Positions 26,001 through 34,916 are shown, numbered from the stretch's first letter. The stretch: DNA of 64,000 nucleotides from JANMES01 sp038229715 (GCA_038229715.1 JBBROD010000001.1:1-64000), one strand, 5' to 3'. A program made the numbers and translations. The notes: generated from the sequence alone by a model not told the origin.

Positions 26001-26588
26001 ATGAACAAAACGAATCCCAGCGTGGACGGAATCATCCGCAAATCCAAGGAGTGGCAGGAGGAACTGCAATTGCTCCGAAAATTTCTGCTCGAATCCCCAC
26101 TGATGGAGGAAGTGAAGTGGCGCGCGCCGTGCTATACGTTAGACGGGAAGAACGTCGCGTTCATCGGGCGATTCAAGGATTCCTGCGCGTTAAGCTTCAT
26201 CAAAGGCGCGTTGATGAAGGACCCGAAGCACATCCTCATCCAGCAAACGGAAAACTCGCAGTCGGTTCGCATCTTGAAGTTCACCAGTGTTCAGGAAATC
26301 GCCCGATTGGAGCCGGTGTTGCGGGCCTACATCACCGAAGCTGTCGAAGTCGAAAAGGCCGGACTGAAAGTGAAGTTCAAGAAGGTTGCAGAATTCAAAG
26401 TGCCCGATGAGTTCAAAGCCAAAATGGAAGAGAATCCGGCCTTGAAGAAAGCCTTCCAAGCGTTAACCCCCGGCCGGCAGCGGGCATACCTGCTCTACTT
26501 CGCCGGTGCCAAGCAATCGGCCACGCGTGTGTCGCGGGTTGAGAAATACAGCAAGCAAATCCTCAATGGAAAGGGAATCGATGATTAG
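26001..26588 (+). CDS. YdeI/DUF1801 family protein
   Basis: The 195-residue protein has the DUF1801 fold at the N-terminus (LMEEVKWRAPCYTLDGKNVAFIGRFKDSCALSF) and a YdeI-type C-terminal segment (FQALTPGRQRAYLLYFAGAKQSATRVSRVEKY). Biochemical function is unknown. The stop overlaps the start of a small membrane-protein gene by eight bases. Confidence 0.85.
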   Translation: MNKTNPSVDGIIRKSKEWQEELQLLRKFLLESPLMEEVKWRAPCYTLDGKNVAFIGRFKDSCALSFIKGALMKDPKHILIQQTENSQSVRILKFTSVQEIARLEPVLRAYITEAVEVEKAGLKVKFKKVAEFKVPDEFKAKMEENPALKKAFQALTPGRQRAYLLYFAGAKQSATRVSRVEKYSKQILNGKGIDD

Positions 26589-26787
26589 CGCCGCTACCGA
26601 ACGAAAGATCTTTCGCTGGGTTCACATCGTCCTGGCGGTCCCGATCGCCGGTTACGTTTACAGCCCGTTCGCCAGCCTCCCTGAATACGCCGGACCGACG
26701 CGGTTTGTCTTCTTCCCGTCGATTGTCGTGACGGGTTTGTGGATGTGGAAGGGCCACTGGGTTAAACGGCTATTTGGCAGGAAGTAA
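26581..26787 (+). CDS. small membrane protein
   Basis: ATG 26581 lies inside the last codons of the upstream gene, so translation is probably coupled. The 68-residue product has two hydrophobic stretches (FRWVHIVLAVPIAGYVYSPF and VFFPSIVVTGLWMWKG) and a basic end (KRLFGRK). It resembles small two-helix proteins of unknown function found in Bacteroidetes and planctomycetes. Confidence 0.65.
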   Translation: MISAATERKIFRWVHIVLAVPIAGYVYSPFASLPEYAGPTRFVFFPSIVVTGLWMWKGHWVKRLFGRK

Positions 26788-26887
26788 GATTCAACCGGCT
26801 GGGAAAGTGAGTTAGGGGAGAATGCAACTCTGAAAGATCGAGCCACCGAAAACTCTCGGAAACACTTGCGTTATCCGAGGAGTGCTT

Positions 26888-26928
26888 AAGCGAGGACGAC
26901 GCGACTCGAACCCGCAACATCCGGATCG
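26888..26928. other. distal att-like copy of the tRNA-Asp 3' end
   Basis: These 41 bases match 29099-29139 with one mismatch (C at 26902 versus G at 29113). The matching part covers the 3' half of tRNA-Asp from the anticodon stem to the 3' end. A partial tRNA 3' copy is the usual footprint of integrase-mediated insertion into a tRNA gene. The remainder of the tRNA is absent here. Confidence 0.75.
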
Positions 26929-27427
26929 CCAGGCAAGCCAAACCCGCCTTTGAAATCCTATGGAAGTCGCGATGAGGCAATATTTTAGCAGTTGCCGGAA
27001 GGTGTCACAACTGAATTTAATGTGATGCCGCTTATCGCGTGGGATCGCAGTATTCGTCCGGTGAAGACGGTAGAAAGCGGTTTGATGGAATACACCTTTA
27101 CTGCCTTGTGTTCACAGGTTTGACCGTCTTGCCACAATGAGGCCAACGCAACGATAGCAACGAACGTTTTATGGTCATTTTGCAATTTTGATCGAGGTTC
27201 TTGGTGCATGCACTAAAGCCATTGGAGGCTATTACCCGATGCGCTTATGGCCCTGCTACAGCCTCTGCCCGATGGCGAACTGGACGCCTATTAAGTCGGG
27301 GCGACGGTGGGCAGCCTAAAGAATCAGGGGCCAGAGCTGATGACGCCGGTTTGATGTTAAACAATCTAACGCGCAATAAAAAAAAGACCTTGGCCGAGAG
27401 CGGGTGTTGATCACTACCTTCTCGCCT
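26929..27427. other. non-coding part of the integrative element
   Basis: About 500 bases without a supported gene. The DNA is more AT-rich than its surroundings and contains only short, unconvincing frames. No transposon ends were recognised. Confidence 0.5.
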
Positions 27428-28630
27428 ATGCTCCGCGTCCTGTTCCTAGATATGAACTCGTTCTTTGCGTCGGTGGAGCAGGAGCTACAGCCCGAGCTGC
27501 GCGGCCGGCCGGTAGCTGTCGCCGCCGTGAACGTTCCCACCGGCTGCTGTATCGCCTCCAGCTACGAAGCCAAGGCGTTCGGCGTGAAGACCGGGGTATC
27601 GGTGGCCGAGGCCCGGATGCTTTGCCGAGGTATTCGGATCGTCGAAGCCCGGCCGATCGAGTACGTCAGGTGTCACCATGCCATTGTCGACGCTGTCCAA
27701 TCCTGCCTGCCGATTTCGGCGGTGCATTCGATCGACGAGATGTCGTGCCGGCTGATGGACAATGAACGCGACCGCATTCCCGACCTCGCCCGCCGGCTCA
27801 AACAGGCCATCCGCGACCAAGCGGGCTCGTCGCTGCGGTGTTCGATCGGTGTGGCACCCAACCGCTTGCTGGCCAAGATCGCGGGGGACATGCAGAAGCC
27901 GGACGGGTTGACCGTCTGGAACGAAGAGCACCTACCCCACTCGCTCTACCCCTTGGAGCTGACTGACCTTCCGGGTATCGCCAGCCGCATGCAGGTGCGA
28001 TTGAACGCCACGGGCATCAAGACGGTGGAGCAACTCTGCACTGCACCCGAGAAGATGTTAGAAACGGCGTGGGGCGGCGTAGTTGGTCGATGGTGGTACC
28101 GATGGCTCAGAGGGGAAGATTGGCGGGAGCCACCGACCCGCCGTCGAACGGTAGGGCATTCCCACGTCTTGCCGCCAGCATTGCGTACTCACGAAGCGAC
28201 TTACGCAGTGATCGTCAAGCTGATCGCCAAGGCGGCCACACGGATGCGGCGGATCGGCTACTCCGCAGACCGGTTGACGGTCGGAGTTGATTACCTGGGC
28301 GGCGGGGGTTGGTCCCACGAGTGCCGATTTCTCGGTTGCCAGGACACGCTCACGATGGTGTCGGCATTTACCGCGTCGTGGCCCAGCCGACTGGTTGGCT
28401 TGCCGCTTCGGGTGTCTGCCACGCTGCATAAACTATCATCCGCTGCGTCAATGCCCGGGCCGCTGTTTCCGGGTGAGGCCAACCGCGTCAAGCTGTCGAT
28501 GGCGTTGGACCGGATCAACGAGCGGTGGGGAAAGGATGTGGTCCACGTCGGCGTTACGCATGACGTTATGGCAGCCGCACCGACGCGGATCTCGTTCACG
28601 CAGATTCCTGATCTGGCTAGGGACTTTTGA
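27428..28630 (+). CDS. Y-family DNA polymerase (DinB-like)
   Basis: Translesion polymerases copy damaged DNA with low fidelity. The product (400 residues from ATG 27428; a GTG at 27404 adds 8) has FLDMNSFFASVEQ with the first catalytic Asp, the finger segment TGCCIASSYEAKAFGVKTG, SIDEMSCRL with the Asp-Glu catalytic pair, and GVAPNRLLAKIAGDMQKPDG, plus a helix-hairpin-helix (LTDLPGIASRMQVRL). The C-terminal little-finger region follows. No clamp-binding motif was identified at the end. It is cargo of the tRNA-Asp element. Confidence 0.9.
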   Translation: MLRVLFLDMNSFFASVEQELQPELRGRPVAVAAVNVPTGCCIASSYEAKAFGVKTGVSVAEARMLCRGIRIVEARPIEYVRCHHAIVDAVQSCLPISAVHSIDEMSCRLMDNERDRIPDLARRLKQAIRDQAGSSLRCSIGVAPNRLLAKIAGDMQKPDGLTVWNEEHLPHSLYPLELTDLPGIASRMQVRLNATGIKTVEQLCTAPEKMLETAWGGVVGRWWYRWLRGEDWREPPTRRRTVGHSHVLPPALRTHEATYAVIVKLIAKAATRMRRIGYSADRLTVGVDYLGGGGWSHECRFLGCQDTLTMVSAFTASWPSRLVGLPLRVSATLHKLSSAASMPGPLFPGEANRVKLSMALDRINERWGKDVVHVGVTHDVMAAAPTRISFTQIPDLARDF

Positions 28631-28733
28631 GGGTGAGTTTAGCGAGACGCTTAGGCGATGCGTGAATGGCCTCTTGCAAGTCGACTCGACACCCCCGCCA
28701 CCAATCAATGAATTCGGTCACGTCACTCGCCGG

Positions 28734-29090
28734 TTAACCCTCGTTGTCGCGGTAGTAAGCCTCTGCAAAGTTCAGATACTTCAACACCCACTCGTCGATC
28801 AAGAGCGCGGCATCGCCCAGGCCGGTTTCACTAGAGGTGATCTCGATCAGAGCGGGGCGGCTGGGATCGAATGGAACGCCCGCCGGACGACCCGCAGCAA
28901 GCCATTGACCAAGAAACTGCTCGGCCTTCTGCTCGGCTTCGGGGGATCGATGCATGCCGTAATAGTAGTCGTGACCGCCAAGAGCGATGATGGTCCGGCC
29001 CGAGGCCTTATGAAGTCGAGAACGGGGGAGACGATGGTTTCGGATGCACTGACTCAAGCGAGGCAGGTATGCAAACTTTGCCTTCGGCAC
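28734..29090 (-). pseudogene. phage-type integrase, N-terminal fragment
   Basis: SRLHKASGRTIIALGGHDYYYG and LGQWLAAGRPAG match the N-terminal arm of tyrosine integrases common in planctomycetes (RxHKxSGxAVVTLxGxDxYLG...EWLAAGR), and YLNFAEAYYRDNEG matches the start of the following core-binding helices. The frame then stops, so the whole catalytic domain is missing. Its position 12 bases from tRNA-Asp fits an integrase gene of a tRNA-targeting element. Confidence 0.65.
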
Positions 29091-29101
29091 AAGGTATGAA
29101 G

Positions 29102-29175
29102 CGAGGACGACGGGACTCGAACCCGCAACATCCGGATCGACAGTCCGGTGCTCTAACCAATTGAGCTACGTCCCC
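29102..29175 (-). tRNA. tRNA-Asp (GTC)
   Basis: The minus strand folds as a cloverleaf: acceptor GGGGACG pairs with CGTCCTC (one G-U), D-arm GCTC...GAGC with AATTGGTTA loop, anticodon stem CCGGA/TCCGG with loop CTGTCGA (anticodon GTC), and T-arm GCGGG-TTCGAGT-CCCGT. Discriminator is G, as expected for tRNA-Asp. The CCA end is not encoded. Confidence 0.97.
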
Positions 29176-29378
29176 AAAGGGGAGCCAAGCAATGTAGCCG
29201 GGTCGGTGAAGTTGTCAAGCCCGGCGGATGTGTCCGCTTGCCGCTTCCGGAGTCGCAGCCGACTCATTCCCAAGCCCGCAAACGAGCGATCAATCCCACT
29301 GGTTAAATTGGAGTCGGGTTGCGATCCGTGGTACACCGGGCGCGTTGGTTTTTGGGGATTTCTGATCGGAAGTACGCC

Positions 29379-30341
29379 ATGATCCTGGCCGGTATTGACG
29401 AAGCGGGTTACGGGCCGGTCCTCGGGCCGCTGGTCGTGGGGGCGTGCGCGTTTGAAGTCCCCGACGGGCTTGAAAGCCCGTGCCTCTGGAAGCGGCTGAA
29501 AAAGGTCGTATCCAAAAACCGATCCAAGTCCGGTAGAACGCTTCACGTCAACGATAGCAAACTCGTTTACTCCTCGTCGGCCGGGCTGAAAGAACTCGAA
29601 AAGTCGGTGCTGGCGATTTCGTCCTGTCTGCATGATTGGCCGGCTGATCTCGATCAGTTCATACACTCGGTGGCTGCCCATGCGGCGCCGGAACTGGCGG
29701 AGCATCGCTGGTACGTTCCGCCGGCGGGGGAGAAGTTTCCGCTGGAACTCGAGGGCACCTCCGTGCGCATCATGGTGAACGCGCTGCGTCACGAGATGGA
29801 GCGATCCGAAACCCGCTGCGTTTACCTGGCCGCACGGGTGGTCAGCGAACGGCCGCTCAATCGACTCTTTACCGCGACGCGAAACAAGAGCAACGCGCTG
29901 TTCTCGGTCGCGTCGATCCACCTCGACGATCTCGTCCGCAAGTTCGGCCGGCGGAATCTCACGATCTTCTGCGATCGCCAAGGCGGTCGCGCCCACTACG
30001 GCCCGCTGCTGCGCGGCATGTTTCCTGATTGGTCGCTGGAGATCACCGAAGAATCGGATGGCAAAAGCGTTTACAAGCTCAAGCAGAATCCGCACGAGGT
30101 GGTGATTCTGTTCGTCGAGAAGGCCGAGACCCTATCGATGTCCGTCGCGGTGGCGTCGATGTTGTGCAAGTACCTTCGCGAGTCGCTGATGTCGCGATTC
30201 AACGCGTACTGGCAACAAAACGTGCCGGGCGTTGCCCCGACCGCGGGCTATTACACCGACGGCCACCGCTTCCTCGGCGATATCGCCGCCGCCCGCGCCG
30301 CGCTCGGCGTGCCCGACGCTGACCTCATCCGCTGCCGATAA
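29379..30341 (+). CDS. RNase HII-like protein
   Basis: The protein opens with GIDEAGYGPVLGPLVVGACAF, the ribonuclease HII signature (D-E-A-G-R/Y-G-x-x-x-G-P) that bears the first two acidic catalytic residues. Later HVNDSKLVY corresponds to the LxDSKKL block, and FCDRQGGRAHY to the strand with a third Asp. At 320 residues it is far longer than a normal RNase HII (about 200), with inserts between the motifs, a divergent planctomycete type. ATG 29379 follows GGAAG. Activity on RNA-DNA hybrids is inferred. Confidence 0.7.
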   Translation: MILAGIDEAGYGPVLGPLVVGACAFEVPDGLESPCLWKRLKKVVSKNRSKSGRTLHVNDSKLVYSSSAGLKELEKSVLAISSCLHDWPADLDQFIHSVAAHAAPELAEHRWYVPPAGEKFPLELEGTSVRIMVNALRHEMERSETRCVYLAARVVSERPLNRLFTATRNKSNALFSVASIHLDDLVRKFGRRNLTIFCDRQGGRAHYGPLLRGMFPDWSLEITEESDGKSVYKLKQNPHEVVILFVEKAETLSMSVAVASMLCKYLRESLMSRFNAYWQQNVPGVAPTAGYYTDGHRFLGDIAAARAALGVPDADLIRCR

Positions 30342-30397
30342 TTCTTTTGCAGAACCCTGCGATCTGCATTTCGCTCAATCAGTGTTGGCCGGTTAAG

Positions 30398-30991
30398 ATG
30401 CGGAATATGAAGTATCGCCAGTACGCTTATTGTTTGCTGTTGCCTGCCGTGCTCGCAATGATCGCCGGCTGTGAGACCGCGCCCGCCACCTCCAGTGAGC
30501 GGTCGATTTTGGAAGAACAGGCCGAGTTCACGATGGGGATCATGCAGAGGCAGGAACCGGAACTCGATCCGCTGCTTGCCAAGGCGTATGCGTATGCGAT
30601 TTTCCCGACCGTCAGCAAGGGTGGCCTAATTGCCGGCGGGGTGTACGGGCGGGGCGTGGTTTACCAGCAAGGCGTGATGACCGGCTACGCCGACCTCTCG
30701 CAAGCCACCCTTGGCGGGCAGATCGGCGCGCAAACGTACAGTGAACTGGTCGTTCTCGAAGACGAACCCGCCATGAACCGCTTCAAAACCGGCAAGCTGT
30801 CGTTCGAGACCAACCTGTCCGCGATCGCCCTGCAGAAGGGAACGGCCCAGCACGCTAAGTACCGCGACGGCGTGATCGTCTTCATCCGCTCTCAAGGCGG
30901 CCTGATGGCGGAGGCGACCATCGGCGGACAGCAGTTTACGTACATCCCCAAAACCGCCGCCGAACGGTTGGAGAAGGTCAATCAGAAGTAA
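30398..30991 (+). CDS. SYLF-domain lipoprotein (YSC84-like)
   Basis: The signal sequence ends in the lipobox LAMIAGC, so the protein should be lipid-anchored. The mature part has the SYLF lipid-binding pattern: LLAKAYAYAIFPTVSKGGLI, then GVYGRGVVYQQG, LGGQIGAQTYSELVVLEDE and AIALQKGTAQHAKYRDGVIVF. Related proteins bind phosphoinositides in eukaryotes; the bacterial role is unclear. Start ATG 30398 is chosen over an upstream GTG/ATG frame that would precede the signal peptide. Confidence 0.88.
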   Translation: MRNMKYRQYAYCLLLPAVLAMIAGCETAPATSSERSILEEQAEFTMGIMQRQEPELDPLLAKAYAYAIFPTVSKGGLIAGGVYGRGVVYQQGVMTGYADLSQATLGGQIGAQTYSELVVLEDEPAMNRFKTGKLSFETNLSAIALQKGTAQHAKYRDGVIVFIRSQGGLMAEATIGGQQFTYIPKTAAERLEKVNQK

Positions 30992-31033
30992 AATGAAGCC
31001 TACCGCGTCCAACCAAGCGGCCCGGCAGGGGTC

Positions 31034-31039
31034 TATAAT
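31034..31039 (+). promoter_or_regulatory. -10 box upstream of the TPR protein
   Basis: TATAAT lies about 31 bases before the ATG of the TPR gene, whose ribosome-binding site is GAGGG. A clear -35 box is not visible. Confidence 0.35.
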
Positions 31040-31069
31040 CGGTATTGCTGTCAGACGGGAGCGAGGGAC

Positions 31070-32428
31070 ATGACACATCGATTCGCAACATCGGCATTGC
31101 TGTTGGGATGTCTGGCGTCACTCGCAACGGCGGACGTCGTTCAGTTGACCAACGGCATGACCATTGAAGGGGACGTGAAAAAGAGCAACGACGGCTACGT
31201 CGTCATCGGCGCGACCGGCAAGATGACCAACCTTCGGGCGGATGAAGTGCAGTCGATTTCGATCAGCCCCAGCACCCGGCCGGCTGTTGTGATGGAGCGG
31301 CTCGCGTCGCTGCGTCGTGCGATGGAAAACGCCAGCGACATCAACACGATTCTCGATCGCTACCAGAAATTCATCGACCAGGCCCCCGACGAAGCGTCCC
31401 GCAAAGCCGCCACCGAAGACTTGGCGGTGTGGAAGCAGCGGCAGGATCAGGGCCTGGTTAAATTCGGGAATCGTTGGATCGTCCCGGCCGACCGCGCGAA
31501 GATTCAGGAGCAGGCGCTCGCCCTCGCCAGCCAAGGCCGCGAGTTCATGAAGCAGGGTCGATTGAAAGAGGCCGATCCGGTCCTCAACCAAGCCATCGCG
31601 ACGGACCCGGGCTGCGCGTCGGCGTATTACCTGCGCGGGTTGCTCTTGTATCGTCAGGACCAACTGCCCGCTGCCCGTAAGGCGTTTGAAACCACGATCG
31701 CGCTCGTCCCCGATCACGTGCCTACGCTGAACAACCTCGCGATCGTGATCTATCGGCAGAACCAAATTCCCGGCGCGTTGAATCAGTTTGATCGCGCGAT
31801 GATCTCCTCGCCGCAGGACAAGTGGGTGCTGACCAACGTCGCCGAGGCGCTGGAAGCATTGCCACCGGAGTTGAAGAAGAATGACATCGTCCGCCGGGTG
31901 CAGCGGCGGTTTGATGAGCAGATCGTCCCGCTCGAAGCCAAACTCGCCGCGACCGGCTTGTACCGGTGGGGCGCAACGTGGGTCAACGCCACCGATTTAG
32001 AAAAACTCAAAGCGATCGAGTCGGCCAATAAAGCCAAGCTCGATGCGTTGTCGGTCGACTTCGACGCCGTGCAAGCCGACATGACGCGCATCACGCAGTC
32101 GATCGCCGACAACCAGGGTGCGTTGCGCCGTATCGAGGCCGAAAGCGTGCGTTACGACAGCAACGGACAGGCGATCCGTGTTGCCTACCCGCCGGTGTAT
32201 TACGAAATCGTCCGCGACAACCAAAAACTGACAGCCGAGCGCGCGACGGACATCACCAAACTCGAACAACTCCGCGTGCAGGCCAAAGCCATCCAGGCAA
32301 AGCTGCCCACGCCGCGATACACCGGCGTGCAGCAACTAAACGGCGTTGAGGGCGCGCCCACCGTCGCCATCGCCGCCGATCCGGCGACGCAACCGTCGAA
32401 GCAACCATCGACCCAGCCCGCTCAATAA
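31070..32428 (+). CDS. secreted TPR-repeat protein
   Basis: The 452-residue protein has a signal peptide (MTHRFATSALLLGCLASLATA), then DVVQLTNGMTIEGDVKKS, a small beta motif seen in planctomycete envelope proteins. Residues 150-250 hold TPR-like helices (GRLKEADPVLNQAIATDPGC, AYYLRGLLLYRQDQLPAARK, PTLNNLAIVIYRQNQIPGAL). The C-terminal third is coiled-coil and ends in a Gln/Pro/Ser tail (ATQPSKQPSTQPAQ). Probably a periplasmic or outer-membrane scaffold; partners unknown. Confidence 0.8.
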   Translation: MTHRFATSALLLGCLASLATADVVQLTNGMTIEGDVKKSNDGYVVIGATGKMTNLRADEVQSISISPSTRPAVVMERLASLRRAMENASDINTILDRYQKFIDQAPDEASRKAATEDLAVWKQRQDQGLVKFGNRWIVPADRAKIQEQALALASQGREFMKQGRLKEADPVLNQAIATDPGCASAYYLRGLLLYRQDQLPAARKAFETTIALVPDHVPTLNNLAIVIYRQNQIPGALNQFDRAMISSPQDKWVLTNVAEALEALPPELKKNDIVRRVQRRFDEQIVPLEAKLAATGLYRWGATWVNATDLEKLKAIESANKAKLDALSVDFDAVQADMTRITQSIADNQGALRRIEAESVRYDSNGQAIRVAYPPVYYEIVRDNQKLTAERATDITKLEQLRVQAKAIQAKLPTPRYTGVQQLNGVEGAPTVAIAADPATQPSKQPSTQPAQ

Positions 32429-32496
32429 GAAAAGAAATCCACTCCCTCGCCCGTGTATTCACGCGAGAGCGAGTGGGTGAATGTTGCAAACAGTTC

Positions 32497-32725
32497 GTCC
32501 ACGAATAACACGAATCTACACGAATAGGAAAGTCTTTATACCGACCCGGTTTAATTCTCGCGCACCTAGCGCCGTCATTCCGAGGTACTCCGAGGAATCT
32601 CGGCATACGAAAACCGCTTGCTTCCTGAGAGTCCTCGGAGTACCTCGGAATGACGATCTACGTCGGGTGGCGCGGGAATTTGATCAAATCCGTATTATTC
32701 GTGTAGATTCGTGTTATTCGTGGAC
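32497..32725. repeat. 'CACGAATAACACGAAT' palindrome with nested hairpin
   Basis: Perfect 30-bp arms at 32497-32526 and 32696-32725 (GTCCACGAATAACACGAAT... and complement). The arms match those around the GxxExxY gene at 9794-10260 almost base for base. Instead of a gene the interior holds a copy of the unrelated GTCATTCCGAGG hairpin (32573-32655). The right arm overlaps the last codons of the membrane-protein gene ending at 32695. Confidence 0.85.
32573..32655. repeat. GTCATCCTGAG-type hairpin, nested copy
   Basis: CGTCATTCCGAGGTACTCCG AGGAATCTC (32573-32601) and its near-complement (32627-32655) form a hairpin lying inside the larger palindrome 32497-32725. Confidence 0.75.
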
Positions 32726-34080
32726 GATTCTTCTATCCCAGCCGCCCGTAAAACCATTCGATTTTTGTATACACCAGCCGCATGGCCGACGCTGTCCCAG
32801 CCTCGGCCGACGCTCGTCGTCGCGAGTGAAATGTAAATGCTCGCCGCCGATCGCGGGTAGTCGTCGAAGAGGCTGAACTCGATCGAATTCACCGGCAATC
32901 CCCAGCCGGCGGTCGGCGACAATTGCGTGCTCGCTTGTGACGAGAAATCCGCCAGCGTCATCGATGCAAACGGTTTGCCTTCGTCGAGCAGTGTGATCGT
33001 CAGCGGCTCGCCGCGCTTCAGCGGGCCGGCGGCCAGTTCGTGGAAGGGGCCTTTCTCGCCGCTGGTGGCTTCGACGACGTGGAAGAGCCCCGCGGCATCC
33101 ATATACGCCATTCGCTCCGGCCGGCCGGTGGGGTATTCGCTGTATTGAACGTCGATCGGCTTGTCGGGCGCGGGCGAGAAAATCAGCGACAGCTTGCGAT
33201 GCCCGAAGAGCGTGGCTTCGGTGAATGCGTTCAGGTGCGAGTAGATCGGTTGGGCGATTGTGGTCGTGACGTCGAGATCAACGCCGTCATCGCCGATCGC
33301 GTGAAACTGCAGATTGGATTCGCCGCTGTCGAAGTAGCTGAATTCGCCGGGCGCCATTAAAAACATCCGCCGGTGCGGAGCGATGCGGCACGCCTTGGTC
33401 GCGAGATTGGTCCAGCAACGATCCGGCGAAAGGCTTTCAAACGTCAGGATCGGCGACAGTTGCACCGAGTGCGGCCCGAAGTTGGCGACGACTTGCCCGG
33501 AGCTCGGGCTGATCCGTATGTTGCGCGAGATCGACTGTGTCGGCGGCGATTCGTCGATGGGGAAGGTTGTCGTATTCGATACGGCTCCGCCGGCTGGGTG
33601 CGTTTGGGCCATTTCCGATTGCTGCGTCCAAGGCATCGCCGCGCCGAATGCGATCGGCAGGATCAGGTACGCCATCAACACGCGTCGACTCGGCCACCAC
33701 GGGCGGAACTCGCGGCGGACGCCGATCAGCGCCACCGCCGCCATGGCAACCCCCGCGAGACTTGCCCATCGGCTGCTGATCGGGAAGATCGCCAAGCCTG
33801 CGGTCGCCGCGCCGATCAGCGCGATCGGCGACGCAAGCAGCAGCGCCACCATCCACCGCCAGCGCCCGAATCGCTCAGCCAGAGTCGTCAACACCGCGTA
33901 GCCGATCACCACCCACGGAAAGATTTCATTCGCCCACCAATGCCGATGCCCAACCGGAAACCCGCGAGGCATGACCCAAAGCACGCCGACCGCGGCGATC
34001 CAGTGCAGTTGGATCACGCCCAGCCAGAACAGGCGGGCTCGCGGGCAGGGCTTGTTCGGGGCGTGTTGCATCGTATGCAC
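32695..34080 (-). CDS. membrane protein with C-terminal tail encoded by a repeat
   Basis: The 461-residue protein has about four hydrophobic N-terminal segments (LGVIQLHWIAAVGVLWVMP, IFPWVVIGYAVLTTL, WMVALLLASPIALIG, SLAGVAMAAVALIG) and a fifth near residue 140, then a soluble beta-rich domain. The final residues SSTNNTNLHE and the stop are encoded by the arm of the palindromic repeat at 32696-32725, so the original end was probably replaced. No family recognised. Confidence 0.65.
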   Translation of the reverse strand: MHTMQHAPNKPCPRARLFWLGVIQLHWIAAVGVLWVMPRGFPVGHRHWWANEIFPWVVIGYAVLTTLAERFGRWRWMVALLLASPIALIGAATAGLAIFPISSRWASLAGVAMAAVALIGVRREFRPWWPSRRVLMAYLILPIAFGAAMPWTQQSEMAQTHPAGGAVSNTTTFPIDESPPTQSISRNIRISPSSGQVVANFGPHSVQLSPILTFESLSPDRCWTNLATKACRIAPHRRMFLMAPGEFSYFDSGESNLQFHAIGDDGVDLDVTTTIAQPIYSHLNAFTEATLFGHRKLSLIFSPAPDKPIDVQYSEYPTGRPERMAYMDAAGLFHVVEATSGEKGPFHELAAGPLKRGEPLTITLLDEGKPFASMTLADFSSQASTQLSPTAGWGLPVNSIEFSLFDDYPRSAASIYISLATTSVGRGWDSVGHAAGVYKNRMVLRAAGIEESSTNNTNLHE

Positions 34081-34123
34081 AGGCGTGCGTGGCGCGATTG
34101 TAGTGACCGGCGATCAAAAGGCC

Positions 34124-34129
34124 TATAAT
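34124..34129 (+). promoter_or_regulatory. -10 box of folE
   Basis: TATAAT lies 21 bases upstream of the folE ATG region, followed by AGGAG. The -35 is not clear. Confidence 0.35.
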
Positions 34130-34149
34130 CGCCCGTTCACAGGAGATTT

Positions 34150-34806
34150 ATGGCAACATCGCGAATCACCCAGAACGACCACGACGAAGACGCCGCCGAC
34201 CCGCGGCCGGCGGAACTCAAGCCGGCGAACATTGATGTCCCACGCATCGAACGCGCGGTACGCGAAATCCTCATCGCCGTCGGCGAAGATCCCGACCGCG
34301 AAGGGCTGCTGAAAACACCCAATCGCGTCGCCCGCGCGTACGGCGAGTTGATGGCGGGGCTGCAGGACGATCCCAAGCGGCATCTCAAAACGGTTTTTAC
34401 CGAGCGGTACGACGAAGTAGTGCTGCTGCGCGATATCGAGTTCCACTCGCTTTGCGAGCATCATCTGTTGCCTTTTACGGGCAAGGCGCACGTCGCCTAT
34501 TTGCCGGACGGAAAAGTGGTCGGTTTGAGTAAGCTGGCCCGGCTCGTCGAAGGCTACGCTCGCCGGCCGCAGGTGCAGGAGCGGCTGACGACGCAGATCG
34601 CCGATGCACTCATGGAAGAGCTGAACCCGATCGGCGCCGCTTGCGTGATCGAGGCCACGCATACCTGCATGACGATCCGCGGCGCGAAAAAACACGGCAG
34701 CGTGATGGCGACGAGTGCGCTCCGAGGCATCTTCAAGGAAAACCCCTCCAGCCGACACGAAATCCTGTCGCTGATGTACGGCGGATCGGCTTCGCAGCGA
34801 TTTTAA
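34150..34806 (+). CDS. folE: GTP cyclohydrolase I
   Basis: FolE converts GTP to 7,8-dihydroneopterin triphosphate, the first step to folate and related pterins. The protein has the full family pattern: VGEDPDREGLLKTPNRVARA, EFHSLCEHHLLPFTGKAHVAY with the zinc-binding Cys and His, KLARLVEGYARRPQVQERLT, and CMTIRGAKKHGSVMATSALRG. An N-terminal extension of about 30 residues precedes the core. An ATG at 34150 gives 218 residues (the frame's first Met could be 34150, and AGGAG lies just upstream). Confidence 0.95.
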   Translation: MATSRITQNDHDEDAADPRPAELKPANIDVPRIERAVREILIAVGEDPDREGLLKTPNRVARAYGELMAGLQDDPKRHLKTVFTERYDEVVLLRDIEFHSLCEHHLLPFTGKAHVAYLPDGKVVGLSKLARLVEGYARRPQVQERLTTQIADALMEELNPIGAACVIEATHTCMTIRGAKKHGSVMATSALRGIFKENPSSRHEILSLMYGGSASQRF

Positions 34807-34823
34807 TTGAATGAGGAAACAGC

Positions 34824-34916
34824 CGTCATCCTGAGTGGCACTCCGCGAAGGATCTCGACCTGTCGAGAACTGCTCGGAAGTTCGCGATCCTTCGCGGAGT
34901 ACCGCTCAGGATGACG
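34824..34916. repeat. GTCATCCTGAG-type hairpin
   Basis: CGTCATCCTGAG...GCGAAGGATCTCG on the left and its near complement on the right, separated by about 25 bases. It lies between folE and the TPR-YggX gene. Confidence 0.75.

Larger units (their letters stand above)
26888..29139. mobile_element. degenerate integrative element at tRNA-Asp
   Basis: A 2.2-kb segment is bounded by a direct repeat of the tRNA-Asp 3' end. An integrase-like N-terminal fragment (28734-29090) lies right beside the intact tRNA, where integrases normally sit, and a Y-family polymerase gene is inside. The integrase is truncated, so the element is a remnant. Confidence 0.65.
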
